DNA of 64,000 nucleotides from Candidatus Gastranaerophilales bacterium (lineage in GTDB: Bacteria > Cyanobacteriota > Vampirovibrionia > Gastranaerophilales > Gastranaerophilaceae): NCBI GenBank assembly GCA_944324825.1, contig CALUXU010000012.1, forward strand, positions 1-64,000, given 5' to 3'. Below the pieces are notes generated by a model. It was not told the DNA's origin. It saw nothing but the letters and a program-made list of their open reading frames with translations, and made no database searches. The position numbers and the translations under genes were made by a program. Each line of letters begins with the position of its first letter. The stretch's first letter is position 1. Below, piece by piece: positions 6,925 to 15,726 of the stretch.

Positions 6925-8079
6925 ATGAAAGACAAAACTTTTTTAATGATTCCAGGACCTACACCGGTACCGGAATCTGTAATGATGGAAATAGCAAAAC
7001 ACCCTATAGGACACCGATCATCCGAATTCTCCTCCATATTAAAAGAAGTATACGAAAACCTTAAATACGTTTTTCAAACTAAAAACAATGTATTTATGTT
7101 TACATCAAGCGGCACGGGCGCAATGTGTGCAGCATTAGAAAACCTTATTAACGAAGGTGATAACATTTTATGCCTTTCTCTCGGAAACTTTGGAAACCGC
7201 TGGGCAAAGATTGCAGAATCAAGAGGGGCAATAGTTGAGAAAATAGAAGTTGAACCTGGAGAAGTAATCAACCCTGAGGTTCTAAAAACCAGATTGGCTG
7301 AAGATACCGATAAAAAAATTAAAATCGTAACACTAACGCACAGCGAAACATCGACAGGTGCGGCAAATGATATTAAAACCCTTTGTTCAATCATTAGAGA
7401 GCACGGCGCAATATCTGTTGTAGACGGTGTAACATCTGTATGCGCAATGCCTTGTAAGCCTGACGAATGGGGTATTGACGTTCTTGTATCAGGTTCACAA
7501 AAAGGATTTATGATTCCGCCTGGACTTGCATTTTTAACCTGCAACGAAAGAGCCTGGAAGGTCTATGAAGAATGCAAACATCCTAGTTTTTATTTTGATT
7601 GGGCAGCACATAAAAAGGCCGTAGAAGGCGACACCACTCCTTTTACGCCTGCTGTTAACCTTATTGTAGGCTTGAATCAGGCTCTTAAAATGATAAAAGA
7701 AGAAGGTATTGAAAATATGAACGCAAGACATAAACGTCATGCAATGGCGCTAAGAAAAGCTTTAAGAGCAATTAACCTTGAACTGTTGGTAAAAGATGAT
7801 AATAATGCAAGCTATTCAATAACCTCAATTCTGCCTCCTGACGGAATTTCTGTTCCGGATATCAGAAGCACGATGAAAAAAGACTACGATATCGTAGTTG
7901 CGAACGGTCAAAATAAACTTAAGGATAAAATCTTTAGAATGGGTACGCTGGGATTTGTATGCGATAGAGATTTAATCGCGGCAGTCGGTGCGTTGGAAGC
8001 TACACTGGATAAACTCGGGCATAAGTTCGAATTGGGTAAAGGTGTTCAAACACTTATTCAAGGATTAAAGGAGATATAA
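6925..8079 (+). CDS. class V aminotransferase, candidate phosphoserine aminotransferase
   Basis: 384-aa PLP enzyme of the alanine/serine-glyoxylate aminotransferase family. The N-terminal MIPGPTPVP, the SSGTGAM phosphate-binding loop, D167 in SVVDGVTSV and the Schiff-base lysine in SGSQKGFM (K193) are visible. Its stop overlaps the start of serA by one base (TAATG) and serB follows. It therefore most likely transaminates 3-phosphohydroxypyruvate in serine synthesis, as a similar class V enzyme beside serA is thought to do in Thermotoga. Serine-glyoxylate activity remains possible. The start is set by the Shine-Dalgarno sequence AAGGAGG. Confidence 0.85.
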   Translation: MKDKTFLMIPGPTPVPESVMMEIAKHPIGHRSSEFSSILKEVYENLKYVFQTKNNVFMFTSSGTGAMCAALENLINEGDNILCLSLGNFGNRWAKIAESRGAIVEKIEVEPGEVINPEVLKTRLAEDTDKKIKIVTLTHSETSTGAANDIKTLCSIIREHGAISVVDGVTSVCAMPCKPDEWGIDVLVSGSQKGFMIPPGLAFLTCNERAWKVYEECKHPSFYFDWAAHKKAVEGDTTPFTPAVNLIVGLNQALKMIKEEGIENMNARHKRHAMALRKALRAINLELLVKDDNNASYSITSILPPDGISVPDIRSTMKKDYDIVVANGQNKLKDKIFRMGTLGFVCDRDLIAAVGALEATLDKLGHKFELGKGVQTLIQGLKEI

Positions 8080-9677
8080 TGAAAGTTTTAGTTACAGATA
8101 AAATAAATGAATCTGCAGGGAATATAATTTCACCAGTTGCAGATGTTGATTTTCTGCCAACAATGACAGAAGATGAGCTTATAAAAATAATCCCGCAATA
8201 TGATGCTTTAATGGTTAGAAGTCAAACGAAAGTTACTTCTAAAATAATTGAAGCAGGAAACAATCTTAAGATTATAGGTAGAGCAGGTGTTGGGGTCGAT
8301 AACATTGATTTGGAAGCAGCTACTCAAAAAGGTATTATAGTTGTAAATTCCCCTGACGGAAATACTATGGCGGCAGCAGAGCATACTATTGCACTAATGC
8401 TTGCAATGGCTCGCAATATTGCACCGGCAGCAACTTCAACCAAAGAAGGAAAATGGGACAGATCAAAATTTACAGGCTGCGAGCTTTATAACAAAACTCT
8501 CGGAATAATAGGTCTGGGAAAAATCGGTTCACACGTTGCAGAAGTTGCACTTGCACTTGGAATGAAAATTGTCGTATTTGACCCTTTTGCATCAAAAGAA
8601 ATTGTTGAAAAAATGGGCGGGGAATATGTACAAAACCTTGATAATTTCTGGGGGAAATGTGACTTTATAACAGTGCACGTTCCCAAAAATAAAGACACTG
8701 TTAATATGATAAACAAAGATACAATATCAAAAATGAAAAAAGGTGTACGCCTTGTAAACTGTGCAAGAGGAGGAATTATCAATGAACAAGACCTCAAAGA
8801 TGCAATAGAAGCAGGACAAGTTGCAGCTGCAGCAATTGATGTATACGAAAATGAACCTCATATTGAAACATGTCCACTGATTCACTGTTCCGGGAATATT
8901 GTGCTTACACCACACCTTGGAGCAAGTACACAGGAAGCTCAAATGAATGTGGCAATCGATGTTGCAGAACAAATTAAAGAAGTATTATCGGGTGGCTCTG
9001 CCTCATCAGCGGTTAATATTCCGTCACTACGACCTGATAAACTTGAACCGGTTAAAGATTATATGCAAATTGCAGAAAACTCCGGAGAAGTTGCAATGCA
9101 AATCACAACCGGAAGCATCAAGTCTATTGAAATAACGGCACAAGGAGAACTTGCAGAGCTTGATATTCAGCCGCTGGAGGTCGCAGTACTAAAAGGTGTA
9201 TTATCATCTATGCTTGAGAGTGTAAACTATGTCAATGCACCTGTACTTGCAAAGAAGAGAGGTATTGATATTATCTCAACACGATCTAAGACAAAATGCA
9301 GTTTTGCCGGACTTTTAACAATCAAATTAATTACGGATAAAATGACAACAACGGTTGCCGGAGCACTTGTTGCTAAAGATATTCCGAGAATTGTTAAAAT
9401 TAACGATTATGAAACAAGTATTCGTCCGCAAAAGCACATGCTGATTGTACCTCACCTTAACCAGCCGTCTATGATTGCAAAAGTTGCAAAAGTTATCGGC
9501 GAAAATGGTATTAATATAGGGTCAATGAACGTTGTACAAAAGAATGATAAACATGAAACAGAATCCATTATGGTAATTAATATTGATTCCGGAGTAAATG
9601 AAAAAACTCTGTCTGAAATTTCTAAAATTGACGGGGTTCATAATCCGAAATATATAAACCTAACAGGACAGGAATAA
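8079..9677 (+). CDS. serA: D-3-phosphoglycerate dehydrogenase
   Basis: 532-aa long-form (type I) SerA, which oxidises 3-phosphoglycerate to 3-phosphohydroxypyruvate with NAD+, the first step of serine synthesis. The Rossmann motif GLGKIGSHVAE is at about residue 145. The catalytic Arg is in NCARGGIIN (about 229) and the His in LTPHLGAST (about 280). An intervening allosteric-substrate-binding domain (about 310-445) and a C-terminal ACT domain (HMLIVPHLNQPSMIAKV onward) complete it. The ACT domain suggests serine feedback. It is the middle gene of a three-gene serine operon. Confidence 0.95.
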   Translation: MKVLVTDKINESAGNIISPVADVDFLPTMTEDELIKIIPQYDALMVRSQTKVTSKIIEAGNNLKIIGRAGVGVDNIDLEAATQKGIIVVNSPDGNTMAAAEHTIALMLAMARNIAPAATSTKEGKWDRSKFTGCELYNKTLGIIGLGKIGSHVAEVALALGMKIVVFDPFASKEIVEKMGGEYVQNLDNFWGKCDFITVHVPKNKDTVNMINKDTISKMKKGVRLVNCARGGIINEQDLKDAIEAGQVAAAAIDVYENEPHIETCPLIHCSGNIVLTPHLGASTQEAQMNVAIDVAEQIKEVLSGGSASSAVNIPSLRPDKLEPVKDYMQIAENSGEVAMQITTGSIKSIEITAQGELAELDIQPLEVAVLKGVLSSMLESVNYVNAPVLAKKRGIDIISTRSKTKCSFAGLLTIKLITDKMTTTVAGALVAKDIPRIVKINDYETSIRPQKHMLIVPHLNQPSMIAKVAKVIGENGINIGSMNVVQKNDKHETESIMVINIDSGVNEKTLSEISKIDGVHNPKYINLTGQE

Positions 9678-9683
9678 TATTTT

Positions 9684-10304
9684 ATGAAATTAGCAGTATT
9701 TGACTTTGATTCCACATTAATGGACGGAGAAACAATTGAATTCCTTGCCCGAGAAGTTGGAATTGAAGATAAAGTAAGAGAAATTACAACAAAAGCAATG
9801 CAAGGAGAACTGGATTTTTTTGAAAGTCTTCAAAAAAGAGTTTCTCTTCTCAAAGGACTCAAAGTCGAAACTGTTAATAATATATGTAATAATTTACCGT
9901 TAATGCCGGGAGCGAAAGAAACAATTAAAGAATTACAAATAAAGGGTTACAAAGTCATATGTTTTTCAGGCGGGTTCAAAAATGCAACTATACCTTTTGC
10001 AGAAAAACTCGGGCTTGACGGAGAATTTTCTAACATCCTTCATTCCAAGGATGGGATTCTGACAGGACTTGTCGGCGGAGAAATGATGTTTAATGACTCA
10101 AAAGGGCAAATGCTCTATCGATTACAAAAGATTCTCGGGATAACATCTGCAGAGACTCTTGTAATTGGAGATGGTGCAAACGATTTAAGCATGTTTAAAT
10201 ACGCAGATAAACGAGTATCATTCTGCGGCAAGCCAATACTTGAAAAAGAAGCCAATATTGTAATTAAAGAAAAAGATTTAAGGTTAATATTGAAAACAAT
10301 ATAA
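9684..10304 (+). CDS. serB: phosphoserine phosphatase
   Basis: 206-aa HAD phosphatase starting MKLAVFDFDSTLMDGE, with the DxDST nucleophile motif (D7, D9), FSGGF as motif II and GDGANDLSMF (about residue 160) as motif IV. That combination and length are those of SerB, which releases serine from O-phosphoserine. It lies six bases after serA, completing the pathway in one operon. Confidence 0.92.
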   Translation: MKLAVFDFDSTLMDGETIEFLAREVGIEDKVREITTKAMQGELDFFESLQKRVSLLKGLKVETVNNICNNLPLMPGAKETIKELQIKGYKVICFSGGFKNATIPFAEKLGLDGEFSNILHSKDGILTGLVGGEMMFNDSKGQMLYRLQKILGITSAETLVIGDGANDLSMFKYADKRVSFCGKPILEKEANIVIKEKDLRLILKTI

Positions 10305-10312
10305 GACGATAT

Positions 10313-11482
10313 CTATTGTCTTTCTCTTAAACGAGTCACAAAATTTTTAAGTCTTTCCATTGCAATTTTTAGAGTCTCAAGAGAATATGCGTATGAAATA
10401 CGTAAAAATCCTTCACCGCTGTCACCAAAGGCGGTCCCCGGAACAGTTGCAACCTTTTCTTCCTTCAAAAACATTGTTGCAAATTCTTCACTTGTCATTC
10501 CAAATTCTTTTATACAAGGAAATACGTAAAATGCACCATACGGTTCAAAGCATTCCAGCCCCATTTCTTTAAATGCATTCATCAAAAATCTACGTCTTTG
10601 ATTGTATGCCGTTTTCATTTCCTTTATATCATCATCACCGTTTTTTAATGCCTCAACTGCTGCATACTGACTTGTTGTAGGGGCACACATAATTGCGTAT
10701 TGATGAATTTTGGTCATCTGCTTGATAATCTCTTTTGGTCCGCAAGCATAGCCTAATCTCCAACCGGTCATTGCATAAGCCTTTGAAAAACCGTTAATAA
10801 GAATTGTTCTCTCTTGCATTCCCGGAATAGAAACAATTGATACATGCTTATCTTTATAAGTCAACTCCGCATAAATTTCATCAGACATAACAAAAATATC
10901 TTTTTCTATAATAACCTTTGCGATTTTTTCTAAATCTTCTTTTTCCATAATAGCGCCGGTTGGATTATTCGGAAATGGCAGTACAAGAATTTTTGTTTTA
11001 TCCGTAATTGCCTCAAGAAGTTCTTCCGCTGTTAAACGAAACTCGTTTTCAGCTTTAAGATTGATAATAACAGGTTTTGCACCGGCAAGTATAGCGCAGG
11101 GCTCATACGAAACATAACTCGGTTGCGGAATAATCACCTCATCACCCGGGTTAAGCATTGCGCGAAAGCCTATATCAATAGCTTCTGAACCCCCAACCGT
11201 GACTAAAACATCAGTATCAGGATTATATTCAACATTTTGAGAGCGTTTCAGATAATTGGATATCTCCGTTTTTAACTCCTTTAAACCGGAATTTGAGGTA
11301 TAAAACGTTCTACCTTTTTCAAGAGAATAAATCCCTTCATCTCTGATATGCCAAGGAGTATCAAAATCAGGTTCTCCAACACCTAATGATATAGCATCTT
11401 TCATCTCGGATACAATATCAAAAAATTTTCTAATACCTGACGGTTTTATATTTACTATCGTATCGGACAAAGGATTTCTCAT
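10313..11482 (-). CDS. class I/II aminotransferase (AspC/PatA-like)
   Basis: 389-aa fold-type I PLP enzyme. GVGEPDFDTP at the N terminus, PNNPTGA (about 171-177), SDEIYAEL and the Schiff-base Lys in NGFSKAYAMTGWRLGY (K234) are visible, with the C-terminal FLRISYA Arg for the substrate carboxylate. It probably uses aspartate, alanine or an aromatic amino acid with 2-oxoglutarate; sequence alone does not decide. It overlaps the upstream Lrp-type regulator by four bases (ATGA), so the regulator is probably tied to its amino-acid substrate. Confidence 0.88.
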   Translation of the reverse strand: MRNPLSDTIVNIKPSGIRKFFDIVSEMKDAISLGVGEPDFDTPWHIRDEGIYSLEKGRTFYTSNSGLKELKTEISNYLKRSQNVEYNPDTDVLVTVGGSEAIDIGFRAMLNPGDEVIIPQPSYVSYEPCAILAGAKPVIINLKAENEFRLTAEELLEAITDKTKILVLPFPNNPTGAIMEKEDLEKIAKVIIEKDIFVMSDEIYAELTYKDKHVSIVSIPGMQERTILINGFSKAYAMTGWRLGYACGPKEIIKQMTKIHQYAIMCAPTTSQYAAVEALKNGDDDIKEMKTAYNQRRRFLMNAFKEMGLECFEPYGAFYVFPCIKEFGMTSEEFATMFLKEEKVATVPGTAFGDSGEGFLRISYAYSLETLKIAMERLKNFVTRLRERQ

Positions 11483-11961
11483 GGGGTAATTACCTCTCTT
11501 TTATCCTCATATTTTTCAGAAAACATAATCCCATGATCTTTGTATTTTTTTAGAATAAAATGAGTCGCTGTACTCAAAACACTATCAAGTGTAGATAGTT
11601 TATCAGATACAAAATTGGCAATCTCTTTCAAGGATTTTTCTTCCAATATTACAAGCAAATCAAATCCGCCAGAAATGAGATACACCGCACGAACTTCAGG
11701 ATATTTATAAATTCTTTCGGCAATATTATCAAACCCTTGGCCTCTTTGAGGTGTTACTCGAACCTCAATTAAAGCCGTAACTTTTTCAATATCGGTTTTT
11801 TCCCAGTTTATCAATGTATGAAACCCGCAAATAATACCTTCATCTTGTAATTTTGCAAGTTCGTTTATAATATCAATTTCTTCAACACCTAATAATACAG
11901 CCAGTTCTTTGGTATCTATTCTGCTGTTTTTCTCAATAATTGCCAGTAACTCGTCTCTCAT
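11479..11961 (-). CDS. Lrp/AsnC-family transcriptional regulator
   Basis: 160-aa protein with an N-terminal winged helix-turn-helix (about residues 1-55: IDTKELAVLLGVEEIDIINELAKLQDEGII) and a C-terminal RAM ligand-binding domain (EVRVTPQRGQGFDNIAERIYKYPEVRAVYLISGGFDLLV). The start is the ATG behind AAAAGGAG. It is co-transcribed and overlapping with the aminotransferase gene, which suggests amino-acid-responsive local control. Confidence 0.9.
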   Translation of the reverse strand: MRDELLAIIEKNSRIDTKELAVLLGVEEIDIINELAKLQDEGIICGFHTLINWEKTDIEKVTALIEVRVTPQRGQGFDNIAERIYKYPEVRAVYLISGGFDLLVILEEKSLKEIANFVSDKLSTLDSVLSTATHFILKKYKDHGIMFSEKYEDKREVITP

Positions 11962-11999
11962 ATTATCTCCTTTTAACAATATTTTAATACAAATATGTA

Positions 12000-14789
12000 T
12001 TATTTGATACGTTTAAGAGATGATATGAAGTTGTTATGCTCAACATCACCGTCAACCTTAGTTAAAAATACCTGACAATCCTTATCAGGAGCATCAATAT
12101 CCGGTAGTTGTTCAATTTCAGCAGCATAATAATTAGACTCATTAGAATTACCTAGAGGAATTCTATTCGCCAGAGCGTTCAATGAAATATTTCTCAAAAT
12201 ACCGGATGCACCTTTCTTCTTATTGGATATTTTAGTATAAATACGTAATATAGCATCCCTTGATTCCAAATCAAAAGTTCCGATAATGAATGAACTCAAT
12301 TGAGAAGCTCGTGATTTAATTTTAATCGGTACAATTTTGTTATCTTTAAGAGTTAATTCACCATGAATCCTGTCAAAATTACCTTCCGGAATATTTACTA
12401 AATCAACCAGAGTAGAAGGACTAATCATTGCCATAGGATTTCTGAACAGTGCCGCAAACTTAAGTACGTATTCCAAAAATCCGACTTTGCCGATTGTACC
12501 ATTTTGGATATCAAACTTAATTACACCGTTTAGTTTGAAGGAATCATCTGTATTCAATTCAATTAATCCCATCGCTTTTCCTGAAATTTCTTTTTTCAGA
12601 TTCAGCAACGATGTTGCAATTATATCCGAATCAACATCTTTAACACCTAAACGAACATAGTAATTGTGCTTCATTAAATCACAGCGGACTTTCAGAGTAG
12701 AAATACCTTCTGCAAAGTCAAATTTATTCGATTGAATTTTTAATATACCTTGATTATCTAACGTAAGAAGTGCGTGTAAATTTCCCATATTAATTGCGTT
12801 AAACACAGCTTTTTTCATATGGAATTTACAATCCTCTATAATAACAAGCCCTGTATCAAAAACATAAGCATCATTAGCTTCCTCTGAATCATTATCAACA
12901 TCGACATTTGATTCCGCAACTATCGGCTGTGATTTCACAGCTTGAGTATTTTGCTTATTAAATGATTGCAATATCTTTGCAATATCAAGGAAATCAACCC
13001 CCAAATCGACATCTGTAATGACAATAGGGAATATTAGAGCATTCTTTAATTCTCCGTCAAATTTGTAATGAGAGCGTTTAAACCTACCGTTTGAAGATAA
13101 ATGAATATGCTTCTTATCCGTTTTAATATTTGCATCATTAATCTTTAATCTTAGTGCAGGAATTCTAATATCTTTTGCTGCCATATCAGCAACTAATACC
13201 GGATATTTACCTCTGTTATTTACATAAATATGACCTTGAACATTTCCTTTTTTGAAAAATCTTTTGCGTGCAAAAATGTTGAAAAATTCACTCGGCAGAG
13301 GATCAGCAATCGTTACCCCCATATCAAGAACTTTTAATGTTTTGCAATCAACATTTCCGCTCAAAAACATTATAGAGCGGCGTTTAATTTCTTTTTCCTT
13401 CATAACACCGATATAATAATCTATTGCGTTAATTTTAAGCATCATATCTTCAAAATGTAAATCGGCTTTAACGATACGTTCCAGTTTTGTAGGAGATAAT
13501 GACATTTTATCAACCAAAATATCTTCCCCCGGTAACAATCTTGAATATCCAAGGATATCAAACTTATTATTTTTAGATTTGATTATAATTCTGGTTCCGG
13601 CATCACCTATCAAGTTAATCGGAATACCTACCATCTTTGTTAAATATTTACTTGTAAATTCATCCGTAATAAAAGTATTCGCAACAATATTCATATCCAT
13701 TGTTTTTAGGTAATCTTTGATTTCTCCAGAAAAATCAATACTTTCAGTTTTTGGATTATTACAATAATAACCTTTAAAGTCTTTTAATTGAATTTTCTTG
13801 TTATCAATCAACACCTTACCCTGAGTCAATGTTACAGGAACGTTATTCAAAGGTACAAAATGCATCTTAAACTCTTTGAGATTAATATTTCCGTCCAGTT
13901 TTTTCCTTTTTAGATGGAAATTAAAATCAAATTTTCCTCTCATATCATTACTGATACAAGAAATCATTTCTTTCCCGTTAGGTATAACAAGATTGGACTC
14001 AACAAACCTTAAAACATCCTTCAAATAAAAGTCTTTGGAATAAACAGATAAATCATATTTAATTTTTCTGTTTGCAACCAGTTTTATAAACAATTTGGAC
14101 TTATTAATATAAACAGGCAAATCATTAACAAAAAGTGTTTTGTTACTTATGAGAACTTTCCCCTGATCCCAAAATGCTATACGCATATTTTCATTGTTTT
14201 TATGGATATCCAGAAGCACCTTAAAATAAAGACGTCTGTTGATTTTCTTTGCATTATTTGTTCCGACATCTTTTGCTAAAATATGTATATTTGTGTCTTT
14301 ATCAAGATTATAGATAATTTCAGCATTTCTTACATATAAAAGCGCATCAAAAATATCAATATTCCAGTTTAATTTTGGTGCCGGCTTTTTCTTTTCTTGT
14401 TTTGGAGCAAGAGCCATCAATTTGTTTACATCTGCATAAAAAGAATCAAACCCGAAACGTTTAATAATAATACGCTTAATAATTAAATCTCTAAAAGAAA
14501 TAATTGTATGCAAATTTTCAACTTCAAATAAGCGTTCATTATTCTTTGTAAGTTTTATTGTTTTTACTTTAAAATCAATAACCGGAGAAACACTTGTCTT
14601 TAATTGAGGAGAATCAACAGACAAGTTTAAAGACATTGAATCATAAAGAGTTTTTTCAATAAAACTAATTACTTTCGGATTAGAAACAAGAGCAGGCACA
14701 GCCCATAAATAAATACAGTACCAGCCTGCAACTAATAATACGATAATAGATATAATTGTATATATTGTTTTTTTAGATAAATTTACCAT
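12000..14789 (-). CDS. AsmA-family large envelope protein
   Basis: 929-aa protein with one N-terminal membrane segment (about residues 9-30), followed by a very long beta-rich region. The C-terminal portion (SGKAMGLIELN, then NGVIKFDIQNGTIGKVGFLEYVLKFAALF and LTLKDNKIVPIKIKS) has the AsmA C-terminal pattern. AsmA/TamB/YhdP-type proteins form grooves that carry phospholipids across the periplasm in diderms. A Shine-Dalgarno sequence AGAGGG precedes the start. It is transcribed divergently from the WG-repeat gene across a 49-bp gap that contains a perfect palindrome. Confidence 0.75.
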   Translation of the reverse strand: MVNLSKKTIYTIISIIVLLVAGWYCIYLWAVPALVSNPKVISFIEKTLYDSMSLNLSVDSPQLKTSVSPVIDFKVKTIKLTKNNERLFEVENLHTIISFRDLIIKRIIIKRFGFDSFYADVNKLMALAPKQEKKKPAPKLNWNIDIFDALLYVRNAEIIYNLDKDTNIHILAKDVGTNNAKKINRRLYFKVLLDIHKNNENMRIAFWDQGKVLISNKTLFVNDLPVYINKSKLFIKLVANRKIKYDLSVYSKDFYLKDVLRFVESNLVIPNGKEMISCISNDMRGKFDFNFHLKRKKLDGNINLKEFKMHFVPLNNVPVTLTQGKVLIDNKKIQLKDFKGYYCNNPKTESIDFSGEIKDYLKTMDMNIVANTFITDEFTSKYLTKMVGIPINLIGDAGTRIIIKSKNNKFDILGYSRLLPGEDILVDKMSLSPTKLERIVKADLHFEDMMLKINAIDYYIGVMKEKEIKRRSIMFLSGNVDCKTLKVLDMGVTIADPLPSEFFNIFARKRFFKKGNVQGHIYVNNRGKYPVLVADMAAKDIRIPALRLKINDANIKTDKKHIHLSSNGRFKRSHYKFDGELKNALIFPIVITDVDLGVDFLDIAKILQSFNKQNTQAVKSQPIVAESNVDVDNDSEEANDAYVFDTGLVIIEDCKFHMKKAVFNAINMGNLHALLTLDNQGILKIQSNKFDFAEGISTLKVRCDLMKHNYYVRLGVKDVDSDIIATSLLNLKKEISGKAMGLIELNTDDSFKLNGVIKFDIQNGTIGKVGFLEYVLKFAALFRNPMAMISPSTLVDLVNIPEGNFDRIHGELTLKDNKIVPIKIKSRASQLSSFIIGTFDLESRDAILRIYTKISNKKKGASGILRNISLNALANRIPLGNSNESNYYAAEIEQLPDIDAPDKDCQVFLTKVDGDVEHNNFISSLKRIK

Positions 14790-14802
14790 GCTTCCCTCTT
14801 AA

Positions 14803-14836
14803 TAGTATGATATCATAATTTTATGATATCATACTA
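14803..14836. promoter_or_regulatory. perfect 15-bp palindrome with mirrored -10 boxes
   Basis: TAGTATGATATCATA (14803-14817) is repeated in inverse at 14822-14836 with a 4-nt loop (ATTT). Each arm carries TATGAT on the outgoing strand, so the element looks like a back-to-back promoter for the AsmA-like gene (leftward) and the WG-repeat gene (rightward). It could equally be an operator for a dimeric repressor. Confidence 0.55.
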
Positions 14837-14838
14837 AT

Positions 14839-15726
14839 ATGAAAAGGTTATTATTTTTATTCGGAATATTTTTGTTTATACAAAATTTTGTATTTGCAGC
14901 AGATACAAATATTCAAACATTTAGTAATGATGAAGGTTTATTCGGGTTAAAAGACAAAATAACAGGAACAGTTCTTGTAGAACCGGAATATCGAAAACTT
15001 ATCAGAGTTGGTGATAATTCTTGGATTGCAGCAAAAAAAACAAGATACGGATTAATTGATAACCAAGGGTTTATTCTTGTCCCGATGAAATACAGACACT
15101 CAGACAGAGTTTTAGGTAAATATGCAAAACTCGGAAATGATACAGACTACGGACTGTATGATGAAAACGGGAATGTAATATTACCGCCGATGTATTCATC
15201 AATTGAACTTTTATACGGTAATATGCTCTTAACTTGCCGTAAATATAAATACGGAGTTTCTGATTTTAACGGAAATATACTTTTGTCAAATGATTTTGAT
15301 GATATCTATATGCCGACAAAAGAAACATTAAGAATCCAATATAAAGGAGAATGGTACGAGCTGGAAAAAGCTTCACCTGATAATATTGAACTACCTGAAA
15401 ATTCAAAACGAGTAACAATAGATAATACTGATATTAAATTCACTAAACTGGTAACTGATACAGGTATTGCATCAGGATATTACACATTAACAACTGCCGA
15501 TTATATTCTCAAAATAATATCTTCAATATCACCTGCATATGAACAAACTATTGATGATTTAATGTTATCACACGGTGCAGATACCGTGAATATAGTAATG
15601 AAGATGGCTTGGCTGCCGCAATTCCCGTTTGTGTATGTAAAAAAATATATTCATAATTTAATGGCGCCAAATAACGGGCCGCTCTCTCCTGTACGTCAAA
15701 ATATCAGGAGAAAATTAGCTCATTAA
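14839..15726 (+). CDS. secreted WG-repeat protein
   Basis: 295-aa protein with a signal peptide (MKRLLFLFGIFLFIQNFVFA). It is followed by WG/KWG-type repeats: GLFGLKDKITGTVLVEPEYRKL, YGLIDNQGFILVPMKY, YGLYDENGNVILPPMYSSI and YGVSDFNGNILL. These repeats form beta-propeller-like surfaces of unknown role in periplasmic proteins. The C-terminal about 120 residues are not recognised. The ATG lies two bases after the palindrome, leaving little or no leader. The gene ends overlap those of the convergent zincin gene by four bases. Confidence 0.82.
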   Translation: MKRLLFLFGIFLFIQNFVFAADTNIQTFSNDEGLFGLKDKITGTVLVEPEYRKLIRVGDNSWIAAKKTRYGLIDNQGFILVPMKYRHSDRVLGKYAKLGNDTDYGLYDENGNVILPPMYSSIELLYGNMLLTCRKYKYGVSDFNGNILLSNDFDDIYMPTKETLRIQYKGEWYELEKASPDNIELPENSKRVTIDNTDIKFTKLVTDTGIASGYYTLTTADYILKIISSISPAYEQTIDDLMLSHGADTVNIVMKMAWLPQFPFVYVKKYIHNLMAPNNGPLSPVRQNIRRKLAH

